Origin: Candidatus Thiosymbion ectosymbiont of Catanema sp. Cochon2018
Lineage (GTDB): Bacteria > Pseudomonadota > Gammaproteobacteria > Chromatiales > Chromatiaceae
DNA: 64,000 nucleotides
Assembly: GCA_011392765.1 (NCBI GenBank)
Contig: WYCW01000004.1
Location: forward strand, 637,846-701,845
Direction of reading: 5' to 3'
Positions within the stretch are counted from its first letter, which is position 1. Every line of letters starts with the position of its first letter. The notes beneath the pieces are model-generated. The model had not been told where the DNA came from. It was given only the letters and a program-made list of their open reading frames with translations, and did not search any database. Both the position numbers and the translations under genes were made by a program. Below are positions 31,101 through 40,705 of this stretch, one piece after another.

Positions 31101-33793
31101 AAGCGAACGAGTCCAGTGGTATCGAGAGCGGCAATTTCGCTGTCGTCGAGCTGAAATTCACCCGTCGCTCCACCCAAACCGATGCTACGCCCGACTGTCG
31201 GCAGAAAGACAATATCGTTGCCTCCACCGGCCACGATCTGGGCGGTTTTAGTCAGGTCATTGTTTTGAATTATCAGGTCATCGACGGCCAACTCAATATC
31301 GGCATTGGCTGTGCGGACGACACTACGCGTGGGGGACGCACCGCCAACATCCTTCAAGGTGAGAGTACCGCTGCCGGTAGCGAGTCGGATTATCCCGCCC
31401 ACAGTCTGGAGCGTGACACCGGTGTTTATCGTCAGGTCGCTATTGGTTGTCTCAAGACGAATCACTTCAGTTCCGGCAACAGTAACATCCTGGGCCACGG
31501 TTATGGCCCCGCCGGCAGTGACTTCGACGGCCCCATTCAGGCCAGCGATCACCGGCTCCAGATCGCCTAACTGCACTGCGTCGGTCTCATCAATGAAAAT
31601 GCCGCCGGCGGCACGGATGTCGGTGATCTTCGCGTCGATACGATCCGCGTTGGTGTCGATATCGGCAGGGTCCCTCATACCGATGGCATTACCTGCAATC
31701 AGGCTGATGTCGCTGCCGACGAGGTTTTCGTTCCCCATGCCTTCAGACTTAGTGATGTCGCCGATCCCACCGGCCGCATCAATGGTGATGGCATTGGTCC
31801 CGGCATCGATACGACCCAACTGGATATTGCCCGCTGCCGTGAGGCTGACATCTCCGGTCGCATTGTAGACAGTGCCGTCGGCCATGATGATGTCGCCGGT
31901 TACGGCCCTGGCGGTGATGCCGCTGCTGGTGGAGGTAACGTCTCCGGCAGCGGAGTGCGTGATACCGCCGATTTGGCCGCTCCCCGTGAGACTGACACTA
32001 CTTCCGCTGACGGGACCGGCAAGGTTCAATGGGCCCCCTGCATCGAGGTTGACTGCCCCCCCGACGCCTGCCGAAACATCAATGGCGCCGTTATTCGTTA
32101 TGCTGCCTTTGGCACCAACGGTAACCCCCATGCTGTCCCCAGCGTCGGCATCCAATGGCCCGACTGTGATTCCGGGATTAATGGCAACGTCCTTGTCTGC
32201 CGTAAGCGTCAAGGTGACATTTTGAGTCGAGGAGGGGTATACAGGCTGGGTCAAATCAGGCCGGATGTCCGCTGCAACGGTGATGTTACCTGCACCAGGA
32301 TCCGCAGCATTCCCATAAGGGGCCTGCGACGTGTTGACTTCCACGTTGTTCCCGGCTTCCAACGCGCTCACAAGTGTTGTGTTTGCCAAGGTAGTACCAG
32401 GGGTATCGGGAGCGCCGATCGTGATGTCCCGCGGATCGATCAACCAAAGCCCAGGCTTACCGGCAGGTGCGGAGGCATCCACCAGGACATCGGCCGCGAT
32501 TTCGATGGTCCCGGCGGCAGAGGTCTCGATGAAGCCGCCGTCACCGCCTTTGGCTCCGCCCCGGGCGGTGAGAATGCCGTCGATCACGGCTGTCTCCTTC
32601 CCATAGACGACGATGCTGCCACCGTCGCCGGCGACGGTGGCGTCGGCAATGATCCGGGCCTCGGACGCCAGCACCACGGCGTCGGCATTGCGGCCGGGAC
32701 CTTTTCCACGTCTTCCACGGGCGCCGATGCGGATGTCGCCGCCACCCGCGCTGCCACTGGCCTTTAGCAGGGCCTTCTTCCCCAACGCGAGCTTGCGACC
32801 GCGAATGTCGATTTTTCCACCGCGGGCACCACGACCGCTCCGCTGCGCCGAGGAGGCATCGAGGGTGCCGGTCACGGCTACGGTCCCGCTCCGGCCGCCG
32901 TCGAGGACGATTTCTCCCCCATCCGAATAGGCGCTGCGGGCCTGCACCTTGCCGCCGACCTTGATCACCTTGTCGATGATGTCCGCGGCGGCATCGGCGG
33001 TAATCAGTACTTGTCCCCCCTCGACCCGGATCATCCCGTTGTTCTCGGCCAGGGCGTCTACGCCTTCCGGCCTTTGGGTCACCGGGGAGCCGGTATCGAA
33101 GTGGATGAGACCGTCGCCGTAAAAATCGACGGCGAAGGTTTTGGCCCCGCCGATGACAACGGTCGATCCCTTGCCTTGAATAAGGTGATCGTTGCGGGCA
33201 TGGGGGGCGACCAGGGCGCCGAGACCCCGCTCACCGACCGAGATGCGTCCTTGGTTGACGACCCTGGCGTTGGGGTTGTGGTTGGTGCTCGGGCGGAAGT
33301 TGTAGCGCCCGTCCCCGTCCATGAAGTCGTTATCGGCGATGTCCGAGGTGGTCGCCAGGAACCCCTGGGCCCGCACCTTACCCCCCGGCCCGATGGTGAC
33401 GCCGTTCTGATTGACCAGCCAGACATTGCCGTTGGCCCGGAGAAGCCCGTCGATCCGCGACGGCTGGTTGGTGATGACGCGATTGAGGGCGATGGAATCT
33501 TTGCCGGGCTGTTTGAACCGGGTGACCTCGCCGCCCTCGATGCTGAAGCCGTTCCAGTTGATGACGGTTTTATCGCTGTGCTGCTGAACCGTTACCCGCT
33601 CCGGATAGGTTTTGATGTCGGCGCTGCCGCGGACGACGACGCCGCCGGTGGGGTTGGCGAGGATGACCGGGCCCGCGAGCATGGCGCTGACAAAGGCCGC
33701 TGCCGACACAAGAGGTAATTCGAGCCGACGGCGGCGCACGACACAAGCCGTCTCGACAGATGATCGGGGGCTGGAATTGTCAGATTCGAACAT
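28109..33793 (-). CDS. Two-partner-secretion haemagglutinin-like exoprotein
   Basis: This 1894-aa protein has a long signal peptide (hydrophobic at about 27-47) and then a TPS secretion domain with the usual NWNGFSIEGGE, FKQPGKDSIALNRV and GNVWLVNQNGVTIGPGGKV blocks. A long parallel beta-helix region follows, rich in GDI, AGGAI and related turns. Near residues 1230-1420 it has repeats of about 70 aa (IFIDEADDLALGRV ... NENLVGG). The end is a PEPE-rich stalk (about 1735-1800) and an acidic tail with no recognisable toxin or YadA anchor. Export would need a TpsB (FhaC-like) partner, which is not in the window. The gene leads the operon with the Rpn and CHAT genes. Confidence 0.88.
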   Translation of the reverse strand: MFESDNSSPRSSVETACVVRRRRLELPLVSAAAFVSAMLAGPVILANPTGGVVVRGSADIKTYPERVTVQQHSDKTVINWNGFSIEGGEVTRFKQPGKDSIALNRVITNQPSRIDGLLRANGNVWLVNQNGVTIGPGGKVRAQGFLATTSDIADNDFMDGDGRYNFRPSTNHNPNARVVNQGRISVGERGLGALVAPHARNDHLIQGKGSTVVIGGAKTFAVDFYGDGLIHFDTGSPVTQRPEGVDALAENNGMIRVEGGQVLITADAAADIIDKVIKVGGKVQARSAYSDGGEIVLDGGRSGTVAVTGTLDASSAQRSGRGARGGKIDIRGRKLALGKKALLKASGSAGGGDIRIGARGRRGKGPGRNADAVVLASEARIIADATVAGDGGSIVVYGKETAVIDGILTARGGAKGGDGGFIETSAAGTIEIAADVLVDASAPAGKPGLWLIDPRDITIGAPDTPGTTLANTTLVSALEAGNNVEVNTSQAPYGNAADPGAGNITVAADIRPDLTQPVYPSSTQNVTLTLTADKDVAINPGITVGPLDADAGDSMGVTVGAKGSITNNGAIDVSAGVGGAVNLDAGGPLNLAGPVSGSSVSLTGSGQIGGITHSAAGDVTSTSSGITARAVTGDIIMADGTVYNATGDVSLTAAGNIQLGRIDAGTNAITIDAAGGIGDITKSEGMGNENLVGSDISLIAGNAIGMRDPADIDTNADRIDAKITDIRAAGGIFIDETDAVQLGDLEPVIAGLNGAVEVTAGGAITVAQDVTVAGTEVIRLETTNSDLTINTGVTLQTVGGIIRLATGSGTLTLKDVGGASPTRSVVRTANADIELAVDDLIIQNNDLTKTAQIVAGGGNDIVFLPTVGRSIGLGGATGEFQLDDSEIAALDTTGLVRFGTANTQVGEVRIDTADFSAVGGLELFSSGSISDVGAANESASDQLQAKILRLDARTGVGEISNPLNTAAGNSINAQTTSGDIAIAETNAVQLGSTASPGSVSMQVTPGPGGSIKVIAGGPMTVAQNVTTEGSGTIHLQATNSDLIVNTDATIESENGKIRLDTGSGTLTLEDVGDSSPTRSVIRTGNADIELAVNDLTIQNNDPTGTAQIVAGGGKDIVFLPMGSRNRNGQTIARNIGLGGAAGEFRLDDSEIAALETTGLVRFGAADKRVGEVRIDTANFSEVGGLALFSSGSISDGGAISEAAPNQLEAKILRLDVENGIGNKEGNPLNTDVDSLDAQVTSGSIFIDEADDLALGRVEAGSGDISLKAGGAITDKDPVAEGAGNENLVGGAIRLTAGGVIGGNGDADLDTKVDSLDAQVTSGSIFIDEADDLALGRVVAGSGDITLRAGGAITDKDPAAEGANNENLVGGNISLIAGGAIGATGAADIDIAATSLDAQTTTGDIFIEETDDIALGRVVAGTDSDRKDISITAGGAISDADTTPGDEGTGKENLVGGAIRLAAGSDIGAAGDAAIDTAASVSIDAQTTSGDIAIAETNAVQLGGTAPPGVVRVAVTPGPGGSIQVSGSAMTVAQALTTAGGGNIRLRTTTGNLQVDQAITAGGELNLEAADLLGLAAAVSGGGNVTLTGGTGIGHTAAGDVTTGGTLNATATSGDVGMAEGTLYSAGGAVTLTAQRDVQLGRIEAGTNPITITAVTGAITDDTVAEGSAGNANLIGGAVTLRAGTGIGFGTPRDADIDVVMNGVVVEASEVDAQTTSGGIFINVPDEITPPEPEIPEPEPEIPGPEPEIPGPEPEVPEPEPEVPEPEPETPEPESEIPESNIPDEPPGSEEIEIPDKRTEPEKIPNETIEMQTIKSLEAIDSTSSSVDGLFDSPADIQVFPEYDGVLPDYGVPDYGADEEPDLVHLSGANESLWENQGKRNDEPEVSEEEGSEEE

Positions 33794-33900
33794 GGCAAGA
33801 CGCTCCCGATCCGGACTCCCAGCCGACGCTCTTGCCGGCTTTGCTTAACCTACGAACCGAATAGTAGTCGAACCGCGGCATCTTTGCGGTTCGAACGGTA

Positions 33901-33964
33901 GTGTTTTAACTTTGTTGTTTCCGGGATTCAGCGCATATACCCAGGGACAACAAAGTTATAACAC
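33901..33964. repeat. Short inverted repeat between exoprotein and hydrolase genes
   Basis: GTGTTTTAACTTTGTTGT at 33901-33918 is repeated in inverse with one change at 33947-33964. It lies between divergent genes and may be a small MITE. An in-frame TTG of the hydrolase frame falls within it, which argues for a later start of that gene. Confidence 0.7.
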
Positions 33965-34022
33965 CACCCCCTTGTCTGCCGATGTCTTTACGTTTAACCT
34001 TGACAGAAATATCAGGTCCGGG

Positions 34023-34874
34023 GTGATCCGATCTCCCGCCGCTCTCAGTATCCGTCTCATCCCTGTGCATCCGGAAATCATCAGTCGCTCCCCCCACCGT
34101 CCCCATTCACATCAGCACCTACCCTTGCTCTTCGTCCACGGTGCCTGTGGTGGCGCCTGGATATGGGACGAGCATTTTCTCCCTTATTTCGCCGCACAGG
34201 GTTACGAAGCCCATGCACTCAGTCTGCGCGGACACGGCGGGAGTGGCCGCAAAGGGTATAGCCATCTGACGGGTTTGGCGGATTATGTCAGTGACCTGAA
34301 CGAAGCCGTGCATCGTCTCGGGGTTACACCGATTCTCGTCGGGCATTCGCTCGGCGGTGTGATTATTCAGAAATGGCTCAACCATTACGAAGCGCGTGGC
34401 GCGGTTCTCATGGGCTCCGGTCCTCCTCACGGGATGCTGCCGTCAACGCTCGGCATGTTGCTGCGGAATCCCGTTCTGGCCATGCAGAGTGGGTTGGCAC
34501 AACTGGCCGGGCCCTGGGCCGTATCGGCAACGGCCACCCGTAAGATGCTATTCTTCGACGACGTGCCGAAAACGGCGGTGCAGCGCCACTTCACCCGTAG
34601 TTCGGGGGAATCGCTACGGGTCGGACTCGAGCTGCTATGGCCGAATTTCCCCGGCCCGACCTGGAATCGCGAGATGCCTATTCTGGTACTCGGCGCGGGG
34701 AAAGATTTCTTCATATCGCCGACAATGGTGGAGGCTACCGCCCGAGTCTACGGCACGCGAGCGGAGATTATTCCGGATCTGGGCCACGCAATGATGCTGG
34801 AACCGGGCTGGCAAGTAGTCGCTGACCATATCCTGCGCTGGCTCGAGCGAACCCTGGTGGCGAGGTCCTGTTGA
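34023..34874 (+). CDS. Alpha/beta hydrolase
   Basis: This 283-aa hydrolase shows the oxyanion HGACGGAWIW segment, the nucleophile elbow GHSLGG (catalytic Ser), an acidic residue in VLGAGKDFFISP and the catalytic His in DLGHAMML. I use the GTG at 34023; the frame is open upstream to 33912 but only with TTG starts inside a repeat. The substrate is unknown. Members near PHA and CoA genes are often esterases or thioesterases, but nothing here decides it. Confidence 0.75.
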   Translation: MIRSPAALSIRLIPVHPEIISRSPHRPHSHQHLPLLFVHGACGGAWIWDEHFLPYFAAQGYEAHALSLRGHGGSGRKGYSHLTGLADYVSDLNEAVHRLGVTPILVGHSLGGVIIQKWLNHYEARGAVLMGSGPPHGMLPSTLGMLLRNPVLAMQSGLAQLAGPWAVSATATRKMLFFDDVPKTAVQRHFTRSSGESLRVGLELLWPNFPGPTWNREMPILVLGAGKDFFISPTMVEATARVYGTRAEIIPDLGHAMMLEPGWQVVADHILRWLERTLVARSC

Positions 34875-34907
34875 CATTCAGCGTTCAAGGCCGCAACCGG
34901 TTGGACA

Positions 34908-34962
34908 GAGAACCACGAATCAACACGAATTGGTGTGAATTCGTGTCGATTCGTGGTTCTCT
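34908..34962. repeat. Palindromic repeat of ACGAAT words
   Basis: The arms ACCACGAATCAACACGAAT and their inverse fold on each other. It belongs to the same family as the elements at 14200-14321 and 38020-38055. Confidence 0.8.
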
Positions 34963-35004
34963 TATTGAAAACAGTTCGTTATTTGTCAGGTCCCTCAAGG
35001 ATCC

Positions 35005-35223
35005 TAGGATTCCTTGAGGGACCTGCATCTTTACCAATGAGTCGAGTTTGTGCGCTGCACAAAAATAGTTCTGCCTCTTGTTGGGCAGGAGTCGCAAATC
35101 CTTTGAACCACGGAGGCAGACACGGATAAATACGGATTGTGATCTGTGTTTATCCGTGTGCATCCGTGGTTCTTCGGTGCGGTCGGTCACGCCTCGTCGG
35201 TCCGAGGCGAAGCCTCGTTAGTT
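35005..35223. repeat. Direct repeat, copy 1 (before the CoA-transferase pair)
   Basis: About 219 bp is nearly identical to 38449-38663. It includes GGACCTGCATCTTTAC, a palindrome of ACACGGAT words (about 35102-35172) and the end GAGGCGAAGCCTCGTTAGTT. The two copies bracket the two CaiB-type genes. From 35224 to 35402 no gene is visible. Confidence 0.85.
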
Positions 35224-35402
35224 GCCTGCAGGCAGGTCGACGCCGCGGACCGAATACGCGCCCGCCCTGCACCCGCACGGAGACTTTACGTTTCGGCACC
35301 AAATATGATTCACTTCCTACGCCGGAACCATCGTGTTGCCGCAGGCGTACCTGCATCATTACAAACGCGAAAAAAGTGAAAAAAGCGAAACAGGGGTAGG
35401 CG

Positions 35403-36716
35403 ATGAGCCAAGAAACGCAAGATTCGGGCGCTAAGGAGACCCGAGGGGCGGCAGAGGACGCCAAGACCAAGAAGCCGACCGATCAGGCACAAGAACAGCC
35501 CGCTGCCGAGCCGAAAGGCTTACCGCTCGACGGCATTCGGGTCGTGGACGTGGGCAACTTCATTGCAGGGCCCTATGCGGCCTCGATCCTGAGCGAGTTC
35601 GGGGCCGAGGTCTACAAGGTCGAGTACCCGATCGCCGGGGACCCGATGCGGACTTTGGGTACCCCTTCCCGTCGCCAGGACTCGACCTTGTTTTGGCTGA
35701 GTGAGGCCCGCAACCGCAAATCCGTTACCATCAATCTGCGCCAGCCCACCGGAGCCAAGCTGTTTCGGAAACTGGTTGCGAAATGCGATGTGGTGGTCGA
35801 AAGCTTCAGGCCGGGCACCATGGAAAGCTGGGGGGTCGGTTGGGACGACCTGAGCAAGGACAATCCGGGGCTGGTTATGCTGCGGGTTACCGGCTATGGT
35901 CAGACCGGTCCCTTCAAGGACCACCGCGGTTTCGCGCACCTCGCCCACGCCTTCGGTGGTCTCGCCTATCTGTGCGGATTCCCCGGGCAAACGCCGACGA
36001 TCCCCGGACCCAATCCGCTCGCCGACTATATGGTGAGCCTGTATGGGGCGATCGGCATCATGCTGGCGCTGCGCCACCGGGAACAGACCGGGCGGGGCCA
36101 ATACATCGACATCGGAACCTACGAGGCGGTGTTTCGCCAGTTGGACGAGATGTCAACGGCCTACGGGGTCCACGGCAAGATCCGCGAGCGCGAGGGCGCG
36201 GGGACTATCATCGCCTGTCCCCACGGCCACTTCCGTACCAAGGACGACAAGTGGGTGGCGATCGCCTGCACCAACGACAAGATGTTCGCCCGGTTGGCCG
36301 AGGATGCGATGGAACGGCCCGAGTTGGCCGCCGAGGGGACCTTCGGTCTCAAGCACAAGCGGCTTGCTGCGCATGAGGAGGTCGACCGCATCGTGGGCGA
36401 CTGGACGGCCTCGATGACCCGTGACGAGTTGATGAAGAAGTGTCTGGCGGCGCAGGTCCCCATCGGGGCCCTGAACAGCATCGCCGATATCTTCGCCGAT
36501 CCCCACTACCAGGCGCGCGGCAATCTGGCCACTATCAATGATCCGGATGTGGGCGAGATCACGGTGCCGGGCGTCATCCCGAAGCTATCGGAGACCCCGG
36601 GGCGTATCGAACACCTGGGACCGACGCTCGGGAATATGACCGATAAGGTGCTCGGAGAGCTGCTCGGGATGACCGCCGCCGAGCTCGCCGAGTTTCACAA
36701 GAATCACGTGGTCTAG
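35403..36716 (+). CDS. CaiB/BaiF family (class III) CoA-transferase
   Basis: This 437-aa protein has an N-terminal charged extension of about 40 residues, then the family start ([19 protein letters not shown]) and the [27 protein letters not shown] and [15 protein letters not shown] blocks. Class III enzymes exchange CoA between acids through an aspartyl anhydride. At the position of formyl-CoA transferase Asp169 this protein appears to have Glu (TYEAV). The next gene is a paralogue 17 bp on; adjacent pairs of this kind form succinyl-CoA:malate CoA-transferase (SmtAB) in the 3-hydroxypropionate bi-cycle. That function is an inference from arrangement only. Confidence 0.85.
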   Translation: MSQETQDSGAKETRGAAEDAKTKKPTDQAQEQPAAEPKGLPLDGIRVVDVGNFIAGPYAASILSEFGAEVYKVEYPIAGDPMRTLGTPSRRQDSTLFWLSEARNRKSVTINLRQPTGAKLFRKLVAKCDVVVESFRPGTMESWGVGWDDLSKDNPGLVMLRVTGYGQTGPFKDHRGFAHLAHAFGGLAYLCGFPGQTPTIPGPNPLADYMVSLYGAIGIMLALRHREQTGRGQYIDIGTYEAVFRQLDEMSTAYGVHGKIREREGAGTIIACPHGHFRTKDDKWVAIACTNDKMFARLAEDAMERPELAAEGTFGLKHKRLAAHEEVDRIVGDWTASMTRDELMKKCLAAQVPIGALNSIADIFADPHYQARGNLATINDPDVGEITVPGVIPKLSETPGRIEHLGPTLGNMTDKVLGELLGMTAAELAEFHKNHVV

Positions 36717-36733
36717 ACCAAGAGGGGGTCCCT

Positions 36734-37999
36734 ATGGCTGTCCAGCGCAAACAAAAGGATAACGTATCCATGCGTGGCGATTCGAAAGCGGAAACGGAAC
36801 CGCGCCTGCCGTTGTCCGGGATTCGGGTAATCGATGTCGCGACCTTCATCGCAGCGCCCTATGCCGCCGGGATCATGGGCGAATTCGGCGCCGAGGTGCT
36901 GAAGGTCGAACATCCGTTCGGCGGCGATCCCTGCCGCAATTTCGGGACCGCGACCAAACGCGGTGACACCCTCGCGTGGCTCAGCGAGGCCCGCAACAAG
37001 AAGTCGGTTACTGTCGATCTGCGCACGCCCGATGGGGCTGGGATCTTCAAGAAGCTCGTCGCCGAATCCGACGTCTTGTGCGAAAACTTCCGTCCCGGAA
37101 CCCTCGAGAAGTGGGGGCTGGGCTGGGAAGTGCTGAGAGAACTCAACCCGGGATTGGTGATGTTGCGCATCTCCGGCTACGGCCAGACCGGGCCGTACCG
37201 GGACCGGCCCGGCTTTGCCCGCATCGCCCATGCCGTCGGTGGCCTGGCGTACCTTGCGGGTATGCCGCGGGAGACCCCGGTTACGCCGGGCTCCACGACA
37301 CTGGCAGATTACCTGACCGGCCTGTATGGGATAATCGGCATTCTACTGGCGTTGCGCTATAAAGAGAAGACGGGCAAGGGCCAGTACATCGACGCCGCCC
37401 TGTACGAATCGGTCTTTCGACTTTCGGATGAAATGGCGCCGGCCTACGCGCTCTATGGGACGGTGCGCGAGCGCACGGGTCCCCACAATCCGATTGCCTG
37501 TCCGCTCGGTCACTTCCGCACCAAGGACGATAAGTGGGTGGCCTTTGCCTGCACGACCAACAAGCTGTTCGAGGCCCTGGCCAAGGCGATGGACCGGCCG
37601 GAATTGGCCTCCTATGCCCTCTACGGGCGGCACCAGAAGCGATTGGAGGCACGGCACGAGGTGAACGACGTGGTGAGTGCCTGGTGCGGCTCGCTGACGC
37701 GCGATGAGGTGGAAAAGAGGTGTAATGAGACCGGCGCGCCCTATGCCCCGCTCGCCAATGTCGCGGATATCTTCGGCAACCGGCAATTTCACGCCCGCCG
37801 CAACCTGGTTGCGGTGGATGATCCCGATGTGGACGAGACACTCGTCGTTCCCTGTTCACTGCCGCGTTTGTCGGAGACGCCGGGAGAGATCAATAGCCTG
37901 GGACCCGCACTCGGGCAGCATACCGATGAGGTGTTACAAGACCTTTTGGGAATGAATCCCTCCGAGATCAAGCGCCTGCATGATAACCGGGTGATCTGA
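36734..37999 (+). CDS. CaiB/BaiF family CoA-transferase, paralogue
   Basis: This 421-aa protein is similar along its length to the preceding one ([49 protein letters not shown]) but has a shorter N-terminal extension. GAGGGGG lies before the ATG. Tight spacing suggests the two are co-transcribed and may act as a heteromer. As in its neighbour, the residue aligned with the catalytic Asp of formyl-CoA transferase looks like Glu (LYESV). A role in succinyl-, mesaconyl- or citramalyl-CoA exchange would suit a PHA-storing organism but is not proven here. Confidence 0.85.
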   Translation: MAVQRKQKDNVSMRGDSKAETEPRLPLSGIRVIDVATFIAAPYAAGIMGEFGAEVLKVEHPFGGDPCRNFGTATKRGDTLAWLSEARNKKSVTVDLRTPDGAGIFKKLVAESDVLCENFRPGTLEKWGLGWEVLRELNPGLVMLRISGYGQTGPYRDRPGFARIAHAVGGLAYLAGMPRETPVTPGSTTLADYLTGLYGIIGILLALRYKEKTGKGQYIDAALYESVFRLSDEMAPAYALYGTVRERTGPHNPIACPLGHFRTKDDKWVAFACTTNKLFEALAKAMDRPELASYALYGRHQKRLEARHEVNDVVSAWCGSLTRDEVEKRCNETGAPYAPLANVADIFGNRQFHARRNLVAVDDPDVDETLVVPCSLPRLSETPGEINSLGPALGQHTDEVLQDLLGMNPSEIKRLHDNRVI

Positions 38000-38062
38000 C
38001 CCGCGGGTGCGGGGAACACGAACCACGAATACACACCAATCGACACGAATTCGGTTTATTCC

Positions 38063-38173
38063 CCTAGAGGGTGTTGCAAAAGCCTATCCGTGGGGCGGAG
38101 CGCAGGCGTCCCCGCCTGCATCGAAAAATGCAGGCGGGGACATCTGTGCTACTTTTACGACACCCTCCCTAGG
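38063..38173. mobile_element. MITE with CCTAG..AGGGTGTYGYAAAAG ends
   Basis: The 111-bp element begins CCTAGAGGGTGTTGCAAAAG and ends in the imperfect inverse. It has an inner hairpin of GTCCCCGCCTGCAT. A half copy lies near 10909. It is followed directly by the dispersed GCCATTAAGTTAGCTGCTGG repeat (to about 38213). From there to 38448 no gene is seen. Confidence 0.75.
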
Positions 38174-38448
38174 TGCCAATGCCATTAAGTTAGCTGCTGG
38201 CCGCTTGCCGTAGCCCAACACTACGAATCGCGCGAATCCTCGTAGAAACTGTCATCCCGAACTGAAAGGAGGGATCTTTTTTGCGCCGATTCGCGCGGTT
38301 TGTCGTTTTCTCTTTCGCTACATTTACTTTTCTGTATTTCTGGAAACGAAAGCATGCATTTGCGTTTATTCGCGTTCATTTGCGGCTAACTTTTCCGTAA
38401 GAAGCTTGTTCGTTCAATGTTATCGGCAGTCGAGAGCAGCTGTACTAG

Positions 38449-38663
38449 GATTCCTTGAGGGACCTGCATCTTTACAAATGAGTCAAGTTTGTGCGCTGCA
38501 CAAAAATAGTTCTGCCTCTTGTTGGGCAGGAATCGCAAATCCTTTGAACCACGGAGGCAGACACGGATAAACACGGATTGTGATCCGTGTTGATCCGTGT
38601 CCATCCGTGGTTCTTCGGTGCGGTTGGTCACGCCTCGTCGGTCTGAGGCGAAGCCTCGTTAGT
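38449..38663. repeat. Direct repeat, copy 2 (before sulP)
   Basis: This is nearly identical to 35005-35223. Its end lies only three bases from the presumed TTG start of the transporter gene, so the repeat supplies that gene's immediate upstream region. Confidence 0.85.
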
Positions 38664-38666
38664 TCA

Positions 38667-40469
38667 TTGATCGAGCGAATTTCCCCTTTTCTGGCCTGGT
38701 GGCCCCTCGTAACCCGGCAGACCATACGAACGGACTTCATCGCCGGGCTTACGGGCGCTCTCCTGGTAATCCCCCAGGGAGTGGCCTTTGCCACGATTGC
38801 CGGGATGCCGCCCGAATACGGACTCTATGCGGCGATGGTGCCGGCCATTGTCGCCGCATTGTTCGGCTCTTCCCGACACCTCGTCTCGGGACCGACCACC
38901 GCGGGCTCCATCCTGCTGCTTTCCGTTTTGAGCACCATGGCCGAACCGGGAACGACGGAGTACGTGCGGCTCGCAATCACCTTGACGTTCCTGGTGGGAC
39001 TCATCGAGCTCACGCTGGGGTTCGCTCGGCTCGGCTTCCTGATCACCTTCATCTCCCACTCCGTCGTTACCGGCTTTACCGCCGGGGCGGCAATTCTCAT
39101 CGCCGCCCATCAACTCGAGCATTTCCTCGGCGTGGAGGTCCCCGACGGCCTCCAGTTCCATGAAATCTTTGTCTATTTCCTAGGCCACTTGAGCGAAATT
39201 CATCCCTACGCCGGCCTGGTCGGGGGCGTGACGCTGCTCGCCGGGGTCCTGATCAAACATCTCTTGCCGCGGTTTCCCTACATGATCGGGGCCCTATTGG
39301 CAGGAAGCCTCACGGCTACCTTGCTCGATCAGTCACTGGGGCATGAAGTTACGGGTATCGACATGGTCGGGGCCTTACCCGCAACTTTGCCACCCTTATC
39401 CATACCGGACTTCTCGTTTTCGACGATCAAGACTCTCGCCCCCGCGGCACTGGCAATGACACTCTTTGCGCTGACCGAAGCAGTATCGATCGCACGTTCC
39501 CTGGCAGTGCGTTCGGAACAAATCATCGACGGTTCCCAGGAGTTTATCGGCCAGGGGCTTTCCAACCTGGTGGGAAGCTTCTTTTCCGCCTACGTCGCCA
39601 CGGGCTCCTTCAACCGCAGCGGTGTGAACTTTGCAGCCGGGGCTACGACCCCGCTGGCGGCCGTATTCGCCGGTAGTCTGCTCATGGTCGTCGTCGTCCT
39701 GGCGGCACCGCTTGCTGCCCATATCCCCTACGCGGCCATAGCCGGGATTCTCTTTCTCGTGGCCTGGAGGCTTATCGACTACACCCGCATCCGCCGCACC
39801 CTGCGGGTAAGTCGTGCCGACTCCGTGGTATTGACGGCAACTTTTCTATCGACGCTGTTTCTGGATCTGGAGTTCGCCATCCTCCTCGGCATTCTCCTCT
39901 CGTTCGTGGTCTACCTCGGCCGCACGTCGCGTCCCCGCGTTCTGGTAAGGGTCCCGGCCCCGAATCATCCCTACCGCCTGTTCACCACCGATCCTGCGCT
40001 GCCGGAATGCCCTCAGCTCAAGGTTATCCGCATCGACGGCTCTTTGTTTTTCGGAGCGGTGGACTATGTTGCAGAACGGCTACGCATGTTCGCCAAAGGG
40101 CACCCCGAGCAGAAACACTTGCTCATATCGGCACGTAGCATCAACTTCGTGGATGTGGCAGGAGCCGACCTTATTGCCCGCGAGGCACGTAACCGGCGAG
40201 CTATGGGTGGTCGTCTGTATCTCCACCGGGTAAAGGAGGCTACCCGCGAAACGCTCAAGCGTGGTGGTTACCGAGACGAAATCGGCGTGGAGAACATCTT
40301 CCTATCCAAGCAGGAAGCCATAGCAACCATTTTCGAACGCCTGGATCACGACATCTGCGCCCGCTGTAACAAACGGATTTTCACGGAATGCCTCTCCCTA
40401 CCCCCACCGGTGACTTCGGTGGAATCGGGTCGAGATCGACGGACGGCAGGTATCCCCGAGTCCCGCTGA
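38667..40469 (+). CDS. SulP-family anion transporter with STAS domain
   Basis: This protein of about 600 aa opens with ISPFLAWWPLVTRQTIRTDF and the SulP signature region (GLTGALLVIPQGVAFATIAGMPPEYGLY, interrupted here only by the quote limit in nature, not sequence). It continues with ten or more membrane helices and ends in a cytoplasmic STAS domain (about 455-565; IDGSLFFGAVDY, ISARSINFVDVAGADL). The C-terminus has a short Cys motif (CARCNKRIFTEC). SulP proteins carry sulfate, bicarbonate or other anions; the sequence does not say which. The start is a TTG at 38667 because the upstream part of the open frame is a repeat. Bicarbonate uptake would suit a 3-hydroxypropionate-type pathway, but this is speculation. 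Confidence 0.85.
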   Translation: MIERISPFLAWWPLVTRQTIRTDFIAGLTGALLVIPQGVAFATIAGMPPEYGLYAAMVPAIVAALFGSSRHLVSGPTTAGSILLLSVLSTMAEPGTTEYVRLAITLTFLVGLIELTLGFARLGFLITFISHSVVTGFTAGAAILIAAHQLEHFLGVEVPDGLQFHEIFVYFLGHLSEIHPYAGLVGGVTLLAGVLIKHLLPRFPYMIGALLAGSLTATLLDQSLGHEVTGIDMVGALPATLPPLSIPDFSFSTIKTLAPAALAMTLFALTEAVSIARSLAVRSEQIIDGSQEFIGQGLSNLVGSFFSAYVATGSFNRSGVNFAAGATTPLAAVFAGSLLMVVVVLAAPLAAHIPYAAIAGILFLVAWRLIDYTRIRRTLRVSRADSVVLTATFLSTLFLDLEFAILLGILLSFVVYLGRTSRPRVLVRVPAPNHPYRLFTTDPALPECPQLKVIRIDGSLFFGAVDYVAERLRMFAKGHPEQKHLLISARSINFVDVAGADLIAREARNRRAMGGRLYLHRVKEATRETLKRGGYRDEIGVENIFLSKQEAIATIFERLDHDICARCNKRIFTECLSLPPPVTSVESGRDRRTAGIPESR

Positions 40470-40705
40470 GCGGATTATTCGGATCCCTGCCGGGGCTGGG
40501 AAGGTCCCGGTCCGGTACTCCTGAAATGGAAAAAGCGTCGCCGCCCTTGGGGGCGGCGACGTGGCCGGATCTCTCTGCGGATACCGCTGCGCCCGCAGTC
40601 CTCAGGGGATTGCCCGTAGGGGCGAAAGATTTTTCGCCTCTACCTCGCGCGCGGTCCGTAGGCAACCGGGCAATCACAGGACCGGGCAACCACAGGGGGT
40701 TGCCC

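Noticed and set aside
40525..40560. Terminator after sulP
   Set aside because: There is a GTCGCCGCCC/GGGCGGCGAC hairpin, but it lacks a T tract and lies within short GC-rich repeats; not supported well enough to list.
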